Shown: positions 11,653-26,600, numbered from the stretch's first letter. The stretch is DNA of 64,000 nucleotides from Ancylostoma caninum (GCA_037903475.1 JBAJFG010000102.1:1204001-1268000), one strand, 5' to 3'. Notes: generated by a model not told the origin, from the letters alone. Translations and numbers: made by a program.

Positions 11653-14600
11653 TTACAATCTCCGCACTCCACTATCTTTGCGTTCATACTTCCACGGATA
11701 CAACTTCTCGTCCGGTTCTCGTGGCAACGGCCCGTATACGAGCATTTCCTCGCCTTCATCAGTTCGCGGAGGCTCATCGCTGGAATGGAGGGACGAATTA
11801 GGATGGATGCGTAATTTATGGAAAATTAACACATTATTGATGTTTTTACGAACGTTTTTGATATTTCTAAGCATATATGAGGTGAAGGCGTTCCTGATTG
11901 TAGATTTTCTGATTGAATAAACAATTTTGCTCCTATGTCCCAGTGTATAATCTATTACCAAGTTTTACTTTGATAAAAAGTGACTTTCTGAATATTTATT
12001 GAATATATTAATTCCTGAGTGCTCCATTCTTGTCTATTTAAGATTAAAAAATGGGGTATGTATGTATGTGTTCTGTCAGTTCTGCTGTGTGTGGGTCGCT
12101 TTCTTTTTTTTTCACTTTTTCATTTTTTTTCAGTTCTTCATTTTTCATTCTTCACACATTCGCTCATTTATCATATTCACTCACAAGCCTTCATCATCAA
12201 ACAAGTATCGCGTGAATTCGTTCTTTTGTTCACTTTTGATTTCACTCATTCATCCATACATTCATTAGCTCATTCATTATGTTTATCCCATGATTTTTTT
12301 CATGCAATCACTCTCTATGCAATCACTCCCTATGGTTTGGATCCATTGATGGGTTTGCCCAGGGTAAACGTGTTGACATCCGCAAATTTACCCACCCTTA
12401 TCATGGCACCAACACTTTTACTCCGAGGTAAATCCATCGATGCATGCTGGTCCATCTCATCGTTGAAACATTTACCCTCGTTTATTCAATCTATTCCAGT
12501 ATTTACTCATTTCCTCGCTAGTGACCACTGAATCATTCTCGATCATTCTTTCAGCCATTCGTTTACTAACCCATTCATTCTTTTGTTATGTTCATTCAGT
12601 CGTTGCTCTCCTATTATCAGGAAAAAAGTAAAACGCGCATCCCCAAATCACTGAATTATTTATGCGTTCTCGTGCATACATACATTTTGATGTACATGCG
12701 AATAAACCGTTCTTTGAATGGTTTTCGCTTATAACTTACTAGACGGTATACCCGGCTTCGCTCGGGTGTTTTACTACTCCGGCAATTTCACACCAATGAG
12801 GACAATTGCTAGTGCCGACAAATTCATTGCGCCTGTAATTTTGGTGGCAAACTTATAAGCAGGCTCATGTAACCCTCTTCCACCGATCCGTAAGCGAAAA
12901 GTCAGTAATGTTACTTCAGTGTCAAATTCATGGGAAGCAGTTGCCATATTCGCACTTAGGGTTTAGCGTTTTCGATTGATCCAGTGAACATATTCCTACC
13001 CCGTCCCTTTCCAAAAGCGGAGAAAGAGCAAAAGAATAACTGAATCGATATATCCATGGAGAATAATTGTCATATTCGTGTACGGCGCAATGGAAAATCC
13101 CAGTAGACACATCTTCACCGGCCCGTGGACGAAAATGGCGAAAAATCATACCAATAATTCGATATTCTGCACAAAATGGTTATCATATTCGTGTTTAGCG
13201 TATTGGGGAACCCCAGTAACCATGTCCTCACCACCCCTGGCCGAAAACAGCAAGAACTCAGAAAATCGATAAATCGATATTTCGTGCAAAACGGTTATCA
13301 TATTCGTGTTCAGCGCACTGACAAACCCCAGTAGAGCTGTCCCACTGACTCTCGTGCAGAAATATCGAAAAATTAATAAAATCGATAAATCGATATTTCG
13401 TGCAAAACGGTTATCATATTCGTGTTCAGCGCACTGACAAACCCCAGTAGAGCTGACCCTACTGACTCTCGTGCAGAAATATCGAAAAATCAATAAAATC
13501 GATAAATCGATATTTCGCGCAAAACGGTTATCATATTCGTGTTCAGCGCACTGACAAACCCCAGTAGAGCTGACCCTACTGACTCTCGTGCAGAAATATC
13601 GAAAAATCAATAAAATCGATAAATCGATATTTCGTGCAAAACGGTTATCATATTCGTGTCCAGCGCATTGAGAAACCCCATTAGACATGTCCTTGCCGCT
13701 CCCGAGCAAAAGTAGCGAAAAATCAATAAAATCGATAAATCAATCGATAATGCCTGGCATGAAGTAGCCTAAAACCTCCGCCGGCCCATGAGGGATGAGC
13801 ATGCAAAGTTTGGTCCCGATCGGTTCACCCTCCGCGATTTCTATAAGGAACATACATACATACATACATACACACACACACACTCACAGACATTCTACTT
13901 TATATATAGAGATGATATTATATAATATTTATATTTGAATACCGTTACTGTTGAATATTTATATTCAACGAAACGCCAGGAATCAGTTTTTCTTGTCTTT
14001 TTTTGGTTCTCTTTGGTTGTTATACTACGTCACGAGTGTGTTGTTCTTAACCTTCTTTCTGCTTTCTCTTAGTATTCTCTTAATTACACCCGATAAGTGC
14101 GCACCTGGAGTGTATCAAGTAAATAAACAAATAAAATAAATATTCTACGGTACGATTTAAAGATCATACAAGTTCACGACTTTTTATATTGTTACCCTTC
14201 TATTCTCAGTAGTACACATACATAGGACCCAGTTATGTATTAGACTTGCTCGAAATCGAACATTCGAACATGAATAAGCCGAAAATTCGGATGCTCGTAA
14301 AACTAATTCCAACAGATTGAGGTCAGCATGATAGTTGTTCGCACTGTCGTGGAAATTCTATGCAATACAATGCCATTCCAAAGAAAACTACTCATGTTAT
14401 CGAGAGGACCAAATGCACACCACTACATTATATAGTTTTTATTTATTTAAATACTTTTTCTTTTGACAAGTTAAAAATTCCTGACAGAACTGAGTACTTC
14501 ATTGTTGACAACCTAAAAAAATGTGTGGAGATGAAGAGCATTTAGGGTAAATCAAGTGAAAAAAGATAAAAATTCAAAATTAACATGTTTAACCTGCTAA

Positions 14601-17600
14601 TTCGACTTCTCAGCAGGCTTCGGATGCTTGGCGGTGGACTACTGCAAAACTCGAATTTGCAGGACGACGACACTTTCGTGAACATAATTTGGAGTATGGT
14701 TCAGTGTGTTGTGTGCAGATTGCGGATACTAGCTCATATTAGCATTCGAATATTACAGTTTGTGTTAGACACACTTCAGCGAACCATCTAATCGTGAGCA
14801 GTAATTTTATCTGCTCATAAACCAAAAAAGTGGAGAAAGTAGGAGTGGCTATCTTCCCAATTCACATTGGCCTAGGTCATCTTCCCAAATGGAAGGTGGT
14901 AGAGCAGAAATAGGAAAACGCTCCTTAATGAGTGGATTCCAGGCCGGACTTCATTTAATTTCGATTTGGTTTTCGGAATTTTAACAACTGCTGGGACTTC
15001 TCAGAGATATAGAGGAAAACCCCTCGACGTCACAGCCTTCGTATGAAATTTGCGTGCCTACAGCTCACACTTAAATGTTGATGAGTGCGAGTTTTTGCGT
15101 AATTCGCCAGATAAAATGACAAATGGTTGAAGAATATACAGCCATACACCTTGAGAAATGATTAATGAGCCTGATATATCATATAAAAGTGAGGAATGAG
15201 GCCAAGAGTGAGAGATAATGAGGACGACAGAGGGGGGTGGGGGGGGGGGGGGGTTTCTTTACCCAAGATAGTTGGCATGATAACCCATGTAGTTCTAATA
15301 ATCCACAAATGGAAACGGATTCCATGTTGGTCCGCAACCTGCACACAAATCACTCAACTTCACGCTAAAATTCAAACCACGAATAAAATTCACAAATTGA
15401 TCGTTTAGGTAAACATTTTACAAAAAAAAAAGAATTTTCTTCAAAAAAAAAATCCTACTGATACCGAGGAAACAATAGTAAACTGCCATTCACACCTCAA
15501 CAAGTCGTCCCGTTCCCGTTCCTTTCGGCCTGGTCGAAGGTTCTCCAACTCCTCCTCCAACTCCATTACTCGACCTTTGAGCACATTCTTCTCTTGCAGA
15601 ACTTCTCGCAGTTCAGCCAGCGTGAATCGTGGCTCGTCGTCAAGCTGAAAGGTTGGCCGTGATTGCACAGAAATCCCAGTTTTTGACGTAGTGGCCCATC
15701 AAACGTACTTGACTGGCTTGTTGAAGGTCTTTACAGGCCCTGTCAGTATCACTGAGCATTCGCCGCAATTGGATATTTGCTTCTTCTGTCTTCTCCAGCC
15801 TAGAAAGAAACAGCTGACGAAGTTTGAATTTACGGCACTGGTAGTTAATGCTGCTACCTTACTCCCATACTCCACGAGAAGTGTAGCACCTATGAGTGAA
15901 ATCGCCTGGCGACATTCTTTCTAATCTTTCTAATCTTTTCGGCTTTGCAAGCATCGCACTCAAAATCGATATGTATCGAAATCGATGTCGCCTAAGCGAT
16001 GCACTGTACGTTATACTTCAAGTCAAGCATACCTGCAGCGTCAGAACATCAAATGAATGCCACGCCCATCTTAAGAAATGCGCTTTTAAGCAGTAACTAA
16101 TATAAATATAACCTATGGAGGATGATTTTGGACGAGATTTTCGGGCGTACGCTAAAATGTAGGCAAAGCGAGCAGTTTAATGCATATCGCCGCGGGCGGG
16201 GCTTGCATTTGACTTCTCAAGCCCCTCATCAACCTGTAATAGACTACGCAAACTCAGTAACTTCATTGGATGCTTTTGTAGTGTTTTTTTTTCGTTTTTT
16301 ACACGCCATTGGCAGCATAGCACACTGGGAGCGTACTCTGGAACCAATGGCGAGTGGCGAAATGGGCGGGACGTATGTGTTGTAACCAATCACAACCTCG
16401 AATGATTTCTCTTCCGCATAAAGTTGGTTTTCTCCACTTAAGAAGTTGAAAGTTAGCGAATCAAAACGATTTTATTTCTTGTGATTAATGTATTCTAAGA
16501 GGGGTGCATAAATTTCTATAGCTTCCACTCTAACATTGATACGCACTTGCTTCAGAAATATGACGGTAACGTGTCTGATTTCCAGCTGATATGTCAAATC
16601 TAGCGAAATCTACTGACAACAAGAAAACAGTGAGATTCAGAGACGTACATAGACAGCACCAATCATTCATTACACCTTCACCAATTGCAAAACCTAAAAT
16701 CTCAAACAAACCTCCGGATGATTTCCATCTTCTCTTCAACAATCATGCGGCCTTGTTTTTGCAGCGAAGTGTTCTTTCGCAGCAGTTCTTCATTTTGTCG
16801 GATTAACTTTTCTATTGAGTTTTGTAGCTAAACAGACAGTCATCAATTTATTATTTTCCACCATGCCTTCACAGAAAACGGGGAATAACTAGTAAAAGCA
16901 AGGGAATTCCCAGAAACCCTTACATTTTCCACTTCACAAGCGTACTGTTCGACGTCCCTTTGCAACGCTTTGATTTCTTCTTTTTGCTTGTGTGACATCT
17001 CTTTCAATTCGAACATTAGTTTGACGTCTTCTTCGTGCACTTAAAAAGGAAGAATGAACCACACCCTTCAAATGAATCTGCAATTTCTTTTCTTGGGTTA
17101 ATTTAATCTACTGGGACATCACACATGGAGGTAGGGTTGGATTACCTGACATCAAACACATCCATTATTTCCCGTCCTAGTACCACTTTCTTAGCAGAGT
17201 TGGTTCTTTGAAAATTCGTTACAGTAATCCTACCGTAACTCCACAATCATGGTGTTAGGTTTCAAAGCGGATACAATTGTAAGGTGCGAAACATGAAATT
17301 CTAACTCACTTGCCGCCGTCGTCGGACTCTCAGCAGAGGCCGGTAGCGATGATACTGTAGTGCTCAGTGTTTTGTTCTCTGACATTAGGGTCTTCACCAT
17401 TAACCGTAATTCATTGATGTCTTTTTTGTAGGTTTCTTCGACTTGGTCGAGTTCCTGGAAAAAGCAAGAAAATGGAAAGGAAACAACGAAAAGACATGTG
17501 AGAGATACATATTGATCGCAGCAAAAATTGTCTCTCATATTTGAATCATCTACAGATGTACCTTTTTTTCAGTTCTCTCCTAAACTCAAGAGAATTACAA

Positions 17601-20600
17601 CACAATACAAAAATGGATTTGAGTCCAGGTTAAAATTCTGCATTTGCGGAGTTGTATATTCCTCGTCTAAGAACCAGGATAGAGCGAATTTTGACAACAA
17701 TCCTTTACACTATGATGATTTCATCATTTTGTGGCTCATGGGCAGCTATTGAAATTTTCCGAAACAAAATTTCCCTAATAAATTGGATTTCAATCTCAAT
17801 TTTTAATTTCTTTATGGAGATCTCGGATCGCACAGGGACCAGATGCATCGCAGGGACACTGGGTAACCCTACACAAAGGTAAGTTACCATGTTTGCAAGG
17901 GTAATGAATATGTATGTAACAGTGCCCAGATTATTCCCACCATATCAGAGCACTGTAAATATCTATATACTATCCACTAGAGGAAATCCTGGGTATTGAA
18001 CATAGCCCAAATCCAAAGGAAGGAGAGATACGAACTGCACATGCGTACGGTTACTCTAGGTTTGGCTCACGAGAAAAATGGTAAAAATTATGCGTCCTTT
18101 AGGCCCCATGTTCTGGATTTACACCAAGAACGCAGAAAAACTACTTTTCGGACGACATATCCCTCTTCATACATACACTAATACCAAGCCAGAGGTACAC
18201 ACTCCCCCAGAAAAGTCCTCAAGCCCTTGAAAACAGACAATGTGCAAAAGTGCGTCCACCAAGTGCACGGTTCAAAAAACCCACGCTCTTGTCCCATTTA
18301 TCCTCTTTAATTACAGTAATGCTGTTCAAGTATTAGGAAGATTAATGGCTTTAGAAACCGGTATGCCTTTGCAAACCACTAATGGATACATCTCAATGCT
18401 ATTAAGGAGAGCAGTTAGGATGATTAATGACATCAACTCCTTTATATAATGGAGAACTAGTCTTGCTGACTGCACTTAGGAAAATAACAGATACGAAAAA
18501 TTGCACAAAACATCGCAAAGAATACACCTTACGCGATTTTTGCCCACCGAAATCGGAGAAAAAAAAGACATGGAGCGATGGTCAAAATTTTAAAATATCC
18601 AGAAAAAAATTGTATGTAAGAGCAAATCCTTTTTTCTTAGCCTATACAACATTCAGGAAATTCAAAGATTCCAAAAAAAAAATCCAGAAAAAAATCCAAG
18701 GACAAATATGAACATCTTTCCATACGGGATCTCACCTCTTCAAATTTGGCCGTCTGTAATTGCCTGGCTTGCTTCTCCTGCTCGAGTCGTTCGACGGTCT
18801 TTTGCAGGGAAAGAATCTCCTCATTTTCTCGTTCGTTGTTATTCGCAAGGGATTCAAGTGTTTCCAGGGCGGAAATGACCTAAAAGAGGTGGAAATCTAT
18901 CGCTAAACATAAATTCTCAACATAAAAAGGAATGGAAAAGAATTATTCAAAACTGTACACCTTTGAAAGTCTATGTTCAAAAAAAAAAGGCCAGAGTATG
19001 CTAGCATACGCGATTACATGGAATCATAGTACTACTTTTCACCTCTATATCTCAATAAAAGCGATTTTACCGGCAGCTAATACTAATTTCGTTACAAGAC
19101 CACGCCCAGGCGCTGTGATTGGCTGCAGGGGTATTGCTCTACTTGGTACGATTTTCACTGGATGGCTGTGTTCAGACCTACGTATATCTGTCACAGATCC
19201 AGAGCCATTATCGAAAAAAGTATCCATGAGGCCGTTTATACTGTTTGATCTACCATCAGTGACAGTGCCACAAAAATATATTGACAGCAGGTATCACAGC
19301 ACACTTATAATAGCGCAAACACCACCGCACGGATGGGGACCAGTTCTCGCTCAATCAGAGAACAGAAGCAGTACTGTTGGGTAACATCTCTTGCTACCAC
19401 TTTTCAAAAAAAAAAGCAAAACCTTAAACCGGGTAATCAAATAAGCCATTAAGAAGCAAATGCACACCTGCAAATCAATACTTTGGTTTTACCCTTACCA
19501 ACCACTCCACCGCTTCGGACAATTAGCAAAAACTTCACAAAAATGGAAAACCAATGCCTTTCCTAGAAGGTCTCGCTTCATTTCACCTAAGCTCTCCAAA
19601 CCTCTCCATGCACAGCAAAAACTTCTGGTACTAATCCAAAACACAGCTGCATACGTCTCCTGCCAATCAATACGCATGTTAACCATTGCTAGGAGTCAAA
19701 AGGGACTAATTCAGACTAACATGAAAATGAACCGCTCAATTATTAATAAAATCTGCAAATAGGAGCAAAACTTGGGGTGAATCGTCCCTTCAGTGTAGGC
19801 TGATCCCTCAACCCCAACCAATAACCCAACAATTCGTTCACCTCGAGCCATACCTCTGACGTAGAAGATTAATGGACAATCGCCCCGTTGCCGGTTCACC
19901 GAAATGAAATTCATGAGAAATGACGTAATCGCACCGAAAACATCGTCGCCCACACGCCACAACACAATTATTCTCTACCGCACTCCGGACGGCGCCGACA
20001 TCTTTTTCGGCAAGGCATCGCCGGTCGTAAAAGGCGGCGGACAGCCACTTGTGTGAGTGATGGACGACGTGTCGACGGGCGACATCACTCATGTGCAGTC
20101 TGTGATTACGGACGGAAATGCCTGGCTTCATCCGGAAAGGTAAGCATCCTGTGTGTGACAGCAGTCTCCGATAATCACTATGTAGGAAACAATGAAAGCG
20201 TCCGGAAAATCTGGGAATTCCATGAAGGCGGCAAGCGGAGTGGAAACAGGGCCATATACGGATACATTGAAACTCCACAATGTTTCCTAGGAGTGTGACG
20301 TCATGATGGAGTTAGAAAAGGCAATCGTAGAACCCAAAGAGCTTCTAGAATTCTCTCCGAGTTCTCTTCCTGCTGCTCCATATTGCTAGGATTAGTAGTT
20401 CTTCCAACTCTATGTTAGCATTTCGCATCTCACCAGCGCCAGTAGTCATTCTGGGAAGGATGGGTAAGCACATACCCGACGGTAGGACGACCTACAGCCT
20501 CTGGGGTCGCATGAATCATTCAGATTACCCAAGGTAAACGTGTTAAAACCACACAAATTTGTCCATCGTTATCAGAGCGTCAACATGTTTACCTTGGGTA

Positions 20601-23600
20601 ATCCCAATGATGCATCTAGGCTTATCACGTATGGGTGAACATGCTGACAGATGCCAGGTAAACGGTAAAATTGTACACAGTGACAAGTTTACAATGAGTA
20701 ATCTCAATATCGTACCCTATTCTAGCAGACTTTTAGTAAAACCAAACGGGTAAATGCATCTGAACTCAATCCATTGTCCAATTTTAGTGCTGTTGCCCCC
20801 CTACCGCCACGGAATTGAATGTTCTAGTACCGTTAAAAGACCGATGTCCTTCTAACACACAACAGCTCACAAAACATGCGTACCGATCTCGCAGCGGCCC
20901 CCTTTTCCTCGCCTTAGCCACTGAAAACTCACTTGAAACCTTGCGACGGGTAAACTTTGCCAATTACCTCCATGTTTTTATATTTCCGAAGAACGCAACA
21001 AGTACAGTTCTCGTTCCTGGATCGCTACGCAAACGAATCGATACCGGTGTCTTCGGTTAACTTATGCTGGTGGTGGTTCAATGGAGTGTAAATAGAAAAC
21101 GCAGCGACATATGACTAAGTGGGCGAGCTCATAAAGAAGCCCTGACTCCTGGTTCAAGAAAATCGAAAGCATGACGCTACGTGATCAGAGAATGAACAGG
21201 AAATTCAGGAAATTCTACATTTTATCATACTTCCAAGTAGAATGTGTAGCATGGTTCAGCAGAATTTGGTTCTATAGAAGTGCATCTAATGTAATTAATT
21301 CAATCGTTTTTACCAACATAACATTATTTGTATACTTCTATAACTGTTATTTACTTGTTCGCATACAAATTGCCAATTGTTGGGTCAGTTACTCTTTCTA
21401 CAACAAGGAATCAAGTGAGTTTTGGGTGGCTGTGACGAGAAAAGAGGGGTCGCTGGCGGGATCGATACGCATGTTTTGTGAGCTGTTTTGGGTTAGAAGG
21501 ATGTTCCATTCTTCTAAGGGCACTAGAAAATCCACTTTAGTGCCTGTTAGAGGCAATGGCATTTAAAAAAATGGGCAAATGGGTTGAGTTTGAGTGCAGT
21601 TACTCGTTTGGTTTTACTGAAAGTCTGCTCGAATCGGATACGTCATTCAGATTACCCATGGTAAGCGTGTTATGTTCACAAATTTATTTTTTTTACCTAC
21701 TGTCAACAGCATCAACATGTTTATCCATACGCGATGTACTCTTTCCACAACGAGAAATTAACGGAAAAATTTTGAGTGCAGTCAAGTGGGCGGGTCCTTT
21801 TGACATTTGACCAATCAGAGCAGACAACCAATAGTGATCCAGCTCAGTCTTGAGCCTGAGACAACACAAACAAGCTGCATCAGGGACGCCGCTTTTCACG
21901 AATTAAAGCGTAACGGCTATTTTCCACCGAGCGTAACGAGTTAATGGGTCAAAGAAGCATGAAATTTTTCCGATGCGCCGTGTGGTATGCATATACTGTA
22001 GGCACAATCAGGAAACCTATCCCTGATTTGATACGTGCATCTCGCCGGTTTACATAAAATTCCGAATGTGTTAAAATTTTGACGAAATCCCGAGAACCTT
22101 TTTTAACATTGTTAAATTGGAATTTGCGCAAACTTCTTATCCGCATTTCAGCTCTATTGAGACTAGAACGTGAAATCAAAAATCAATCAGACAGCGGATT
22201 CAAGCGCTCTTATCAAACTGGCTCTAACAGTTATCCTGGAAGACCACGCTGTCCCAAAACAATGGTTAACCCATTGCGGACCACGTGATGCACATGGTGC
22301 ATCACGATCCTTCGTTCCCACATGGTCATATGATGGACGTAGTACATCACGTTATGCTTTCATATTAGAAATTGCACTTTTTCCAATAGCCCTTTCCCTG
22401 AACCACATTACTAAATCCAGAGAACAACGGATCATGTTGGCCGGACTCTATCTCAAAAATTATTTGACACTAAGGCATAAATGTGCCCGGTCCGCAATGT
22501 GTTAAAATCCCTGCAAAATCCTGTTGCAAGCGCACTGCACGCTCTCTGCCCACGTCCCAAATGGCCTCTTTTTTCGTCACCACTCTGATAATTAGAACAC
22601 TGTTGTTGTTGCTCCCGATGTCATCCCATCCGCGAGGATGGACGAGGTCCAGGATATGCCCTTTCTGGAATTTCTGTTTTCGTCAACATCCCAGCAGCTC
22701 ATCAAGCAAACGACAGATTTCGTTGCAGCACACTACGTTCACGACTACATACAGCGCTGCCCTTGTTGTTTTGCTTTCTCGGATGTTCCCAGCCAAAGTG
22801 CACCCGGCAAAGTACACAACCACCCGCCGGACATATTTAATCCATCCTTTTGCAAAACCCTGAACTGCCCTGTGCATCGGAACAGAAACTCGGCTAACTT
22901 CTGTCTGCCCTCCAATCCTGCAGCGCTCTTTTTACACATACACAGTGTGGAAATCGCCCCGCTCCTCTCTCTAACAACAGCACGGGTTCAGTTTTTCTGG
23001 AAAATTGTGCCAGTCGTCCGTCACGTGCAGAGAACATGATTCTTCTGCATGAAAGCACGGCAGTGATTCATCATTTTGGGAAAAATTGCCCATGAAAAAT
23101 CGCGGAAATTTCCGGAAAAAGACGTTATGCCGTCAGTTATTCATTGCTTATCGAGGCGTAATGCAAAGGCAAAGCCGCGAAAAATCGAAAATGAGCTCGA
23201 GTGATGAGGTGTTCGTGAGCAATTTACATGCAGAAGGAAGAAAACATCAAGTAGACACGAAATAGCAAAAATGTAGGAAAATAATAGGGTTTTAGAGAGA
23301 AGACGTGGAAAACTTGCCTTGGGCATAATTCCACGAACACAGTCATTTCCATGAAGTTCGATGAGCTTCTCGAAATCCTTTCCTATTGAAGCGGCTAGGT
23401 CATAGACGTCCACGACCTGGAATACTCGCACATTTTGAAATCGACTTTTCAAAGAAGAAAAAAAAACGAGGAAATCAGGAAATGGCCCAAATGCCAATGC
23501 TCTCAGAAATCCAAATAGTTTTTTTTTTGAAATTGACTTACTGAATGATTTTTTTATCTGAATCATGTGTAAACATTTTTATAGATCGAGAACATATGTA

Positions 23601-26600
23601 GAGAATGTAATTTTCAATTCGCTCTTCTCCGCAGCTCACATCTACAGCAAAAAAGTAGAACAACAAAAGCAGAACCAATGGTGGCACTGCTTTTAAACAG
23701 TGTAGTTTATTGAAAAGATAAGTAGTTATATAACAAACATAGTTTTTTCATTCATAATTACCAAAACCTCAATTCTTCGTAAAAGTCCTTCGTTTTCCCG
23801 TCGAACTTCCAACAGTTACGCTGCTTTTTCACTTTCGGCGAATTTGTTTGGATGGTGAAATTGAATTTCATATCTATTGTTATTTACTTCTCATTGATAT
23901 TGGATCCTTCATTTTCCACCTCGGGAGTAACACCAGAAAGATATGAAAGAAAGGGAAAACTCGCAAAACATGAGAAAATAGCGCAAGCATGGGAAGACAA
24001 GGCGAAAAAGCGAAAAAAAGGCAGATTTTAGGTCATTTTCATCAGAAGCTTCATAAATTCATCACTACTTCCTAAACAAAGCCATGTTGGATGATTTCAT
24101 TACTCCATTTAAATTCGCACCCTGCCTTCAAAAAAGCTGGACCCAGCTATATTTTTGAAAAGGTGGGTGACATGGTTAAGCAATGTCTTCGTCGGCTCGG
24201 CAGTAAATTTAATGCGACTCATGCCGTTTCTCCAGAAAATGCCGCAACAATATGTAGAAGTGTAATGTTATTCAACATCATACTTTCAACATGCATGTCG
24301 GAAACTGCAGCTGAACATTCCGTGGCGATATTTATATATGCCCCCGGAAAGATGTTGAGCTTCTACCGATCTTCAGAGAACTAGTTTTCCCGGCAAAACT
24401 ACTTGTTTCTCGCTATCCCACGATCACTCGATATCAGCATATGGGTCAGATGCTCAGGAAAAAATATGCCCAGCTTTCCCAGACGATTCACCAACTTTAG
24501 ATAACCGTGTAGGTTACCTTCCTTCTGAGGACTCTCGAATCTTATTGCTGGAAGGTTGCACGGCTAAGTTGGTTAACCATGATGTAATCCCCAGGGTATG
24601 GCCCTAATTACTGCAGTTTGTCAACTTTCCGATCTTTGGCTTGTGACTCAATAGTTTCAAAAGTAGGTAGCATGACGCGGGCGACAAATGAGTTATTTTT
24701 CTTAAAATGAACAAGAAAATTTCCATCAGGTGTTCAAGAGAGATCCATCGTTACCATCACTTGCGTTTTAACACTGCTGTAAACAACAATTAGTCAAACT
24801 ATCGTGTAACTATAAAATTCTGTGGACAATCAGTACGAAACTCGAGGACAGCACCAAGACCATCCAAGAGATAAGTATTGATTGAACCAGCTAACCACCC
24901 GAAGAGGATTCCTTGCTTCAATGTCTTTTTTTGCACATATGCATGTAATAGCTAGGAAGGATGACTGCGTCACAATCAGAAAAAAGCCAAAAATTGCGCC
25001 AAAGCGTATCCGCACTCTATTTATGGAGTGAAAACAAGCTAATTCTGCAGAATGATCCAGAAAAACGACATCTACTGTAACCTACTGCAGAAAACGCGGC
25101 AATTTAAAGCGTTATTTTCGTGCCACTGCTGAATGTTAATTTATCACACATACGGTGAATTCTAATGCATATATTGGCCGGGGTATTGATGCGAAAACAC
25201 GAATGCAAGGATGCTATGAATAATGTTAGCCTACTGGGGCGACGATATTTGGTCGGACGATACGCCAAGTTACACGACAACTGCAGCTGGTGACGATAAG
25301 GGCAATGGAGAGCAGAGATACACCTTAACGTTTAGAAGAAGTGCTTCTCAGCCCTAGAAAACGCCAAAAATATTGGAGGAACGACGCTTCAAACAACAAC
25401 TTTGTACTGCAGCACTCCTGAATGGAGATTTAGCCCAACGAAACGCCCGATTACGCTCGTTTTTAAGCTATTTGACTGCAGTAGAATAAGCAATTATTAG
25501 GTGTCCGGGTGGGAAAACGAATACACTCTGCCATAATTTTAGCCTGCTGAACATTTCGTCCAACGATACACCGGGTTACACCAGGGTAAGAACTATATGT
25601 CTACAGCAATAACAACATCTGCTAGAACCACTCGCATAACAGTAACAGGATTTCATTGTCAACTCCAGTAACTCAACAAAAAATCAGAGAAAAACCAGCA
25701 ATATCGCTCCCAGGAACGACTTTTGTATTAAAATATTCCTGAATGGGCATTTTGCTTGACGACATGCCAACCTACACTTTGTCTGGAACTGAATAGAAAC
25801 GCCAGCACCAGCCTCTCATAGCAGTGTTGGCACACTTGTTTGAAAAGTCTTGCCAATTCTTAAAAAATTGCAGAAAAGTTCGGATGATAACCAGAAATTT
25901 CCCTAACAGCGATTACGGCCCTACAACACCCCGGACTAGAAGCAGAACATTCGTACACATTCCTGCAGGCTGCAGCCAGGAGCTAATTGAAAGTCTTCAG
26001 TGGAACTACAAAAAGACATTAAACAATCCAGGACACGCTGTTGTCAGAGCAATTTACTTCTTTTCCTACAACACGCCAATTTCCGCTTCTTTCGCGACGT
26101 TTCGGATCTAGTCGTAATGAAGGACACTCTTCAGCGGAACACAATTCTGGAGCGACAGAAATGAGCAGCGATCTATTGCAACAAAACGAGCACTCGAGAG
26201 GAATTTCAGCTGCTGCACAAAATTCCAGCTACCGTATTCGGAAAATATGCATGCTTCTGACCTATGGCTTGAACTAGTGTTCGTCCAGCGACAAAACTAT
26301 TCAGTATGCTAATGTACGTCGGTTTTCCGCGAATTCGATATTAGCGAACCGATACTGGCTCATCTCGGCCGCAAGAAATGAGATTCACGCCGTGCGCGTC
26401 GACTCGTTAAACACGGCGACGATACGCAGCCGCTGCTTTTTCCTGTGGCAATAAGCGCAGTTTCGGGAATGCACATAAAGCTACAGTATAACTACTATAT
26501 TCTATGGGTTTATTAATAAAATATTACTTCCTGGTAGTGACGTCAATCTCGAAAGCCCTTATTAACTAGTTAATACACGGAAAATCACTATGTAACGACT

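Larger units (their letters stand above)
11780..15495. other. last intron of the RILP-like gene, filled with repeats
   Basis: This 3.7-kb intron contains a GGTAAAC foldback copy (about 12356-12438), an interspersed element with a ~116-bp tandem array (12738-13915), a probable LINE 3' tail (about 14030-14145) and a G15 tract (15239-15253). No nested gene was found. Confidence 0.7.
18880..23317. other. intron 2 of the RILP-like gene
   Basis: This 4.4-kb intron holds several GGTAAAC foldback copies (20523-20603, 20623-20705, 21648-21740) and two opposite-strand coding-like stretches (19865-20280 and 22638-23039). The rest is unremarkable. Confidence 0.7.

Noticed and set aside
13146..13709. 187-codon minus-strand frame with repeated AEHEYDNRFARNIDL units
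   Set aside because: It is the translation of the ~116-bp tandem repeat, whose unit length is near a multiple of three; there are no gene features around it.
19838..20278. 146-codon minus-strand frame
   Set aside because: It is antisense to the plus-strand coding-like segment and has unnatural His/Arg/Cys composition.
20524..20545. Resemblance of ATTACCCAAG to the nematode spliced-leader sequence
   Set aside because: The match is short and falls in the terminal repeat of the GGTAAAC foldback family, with no Sm site or SL RNA fold.
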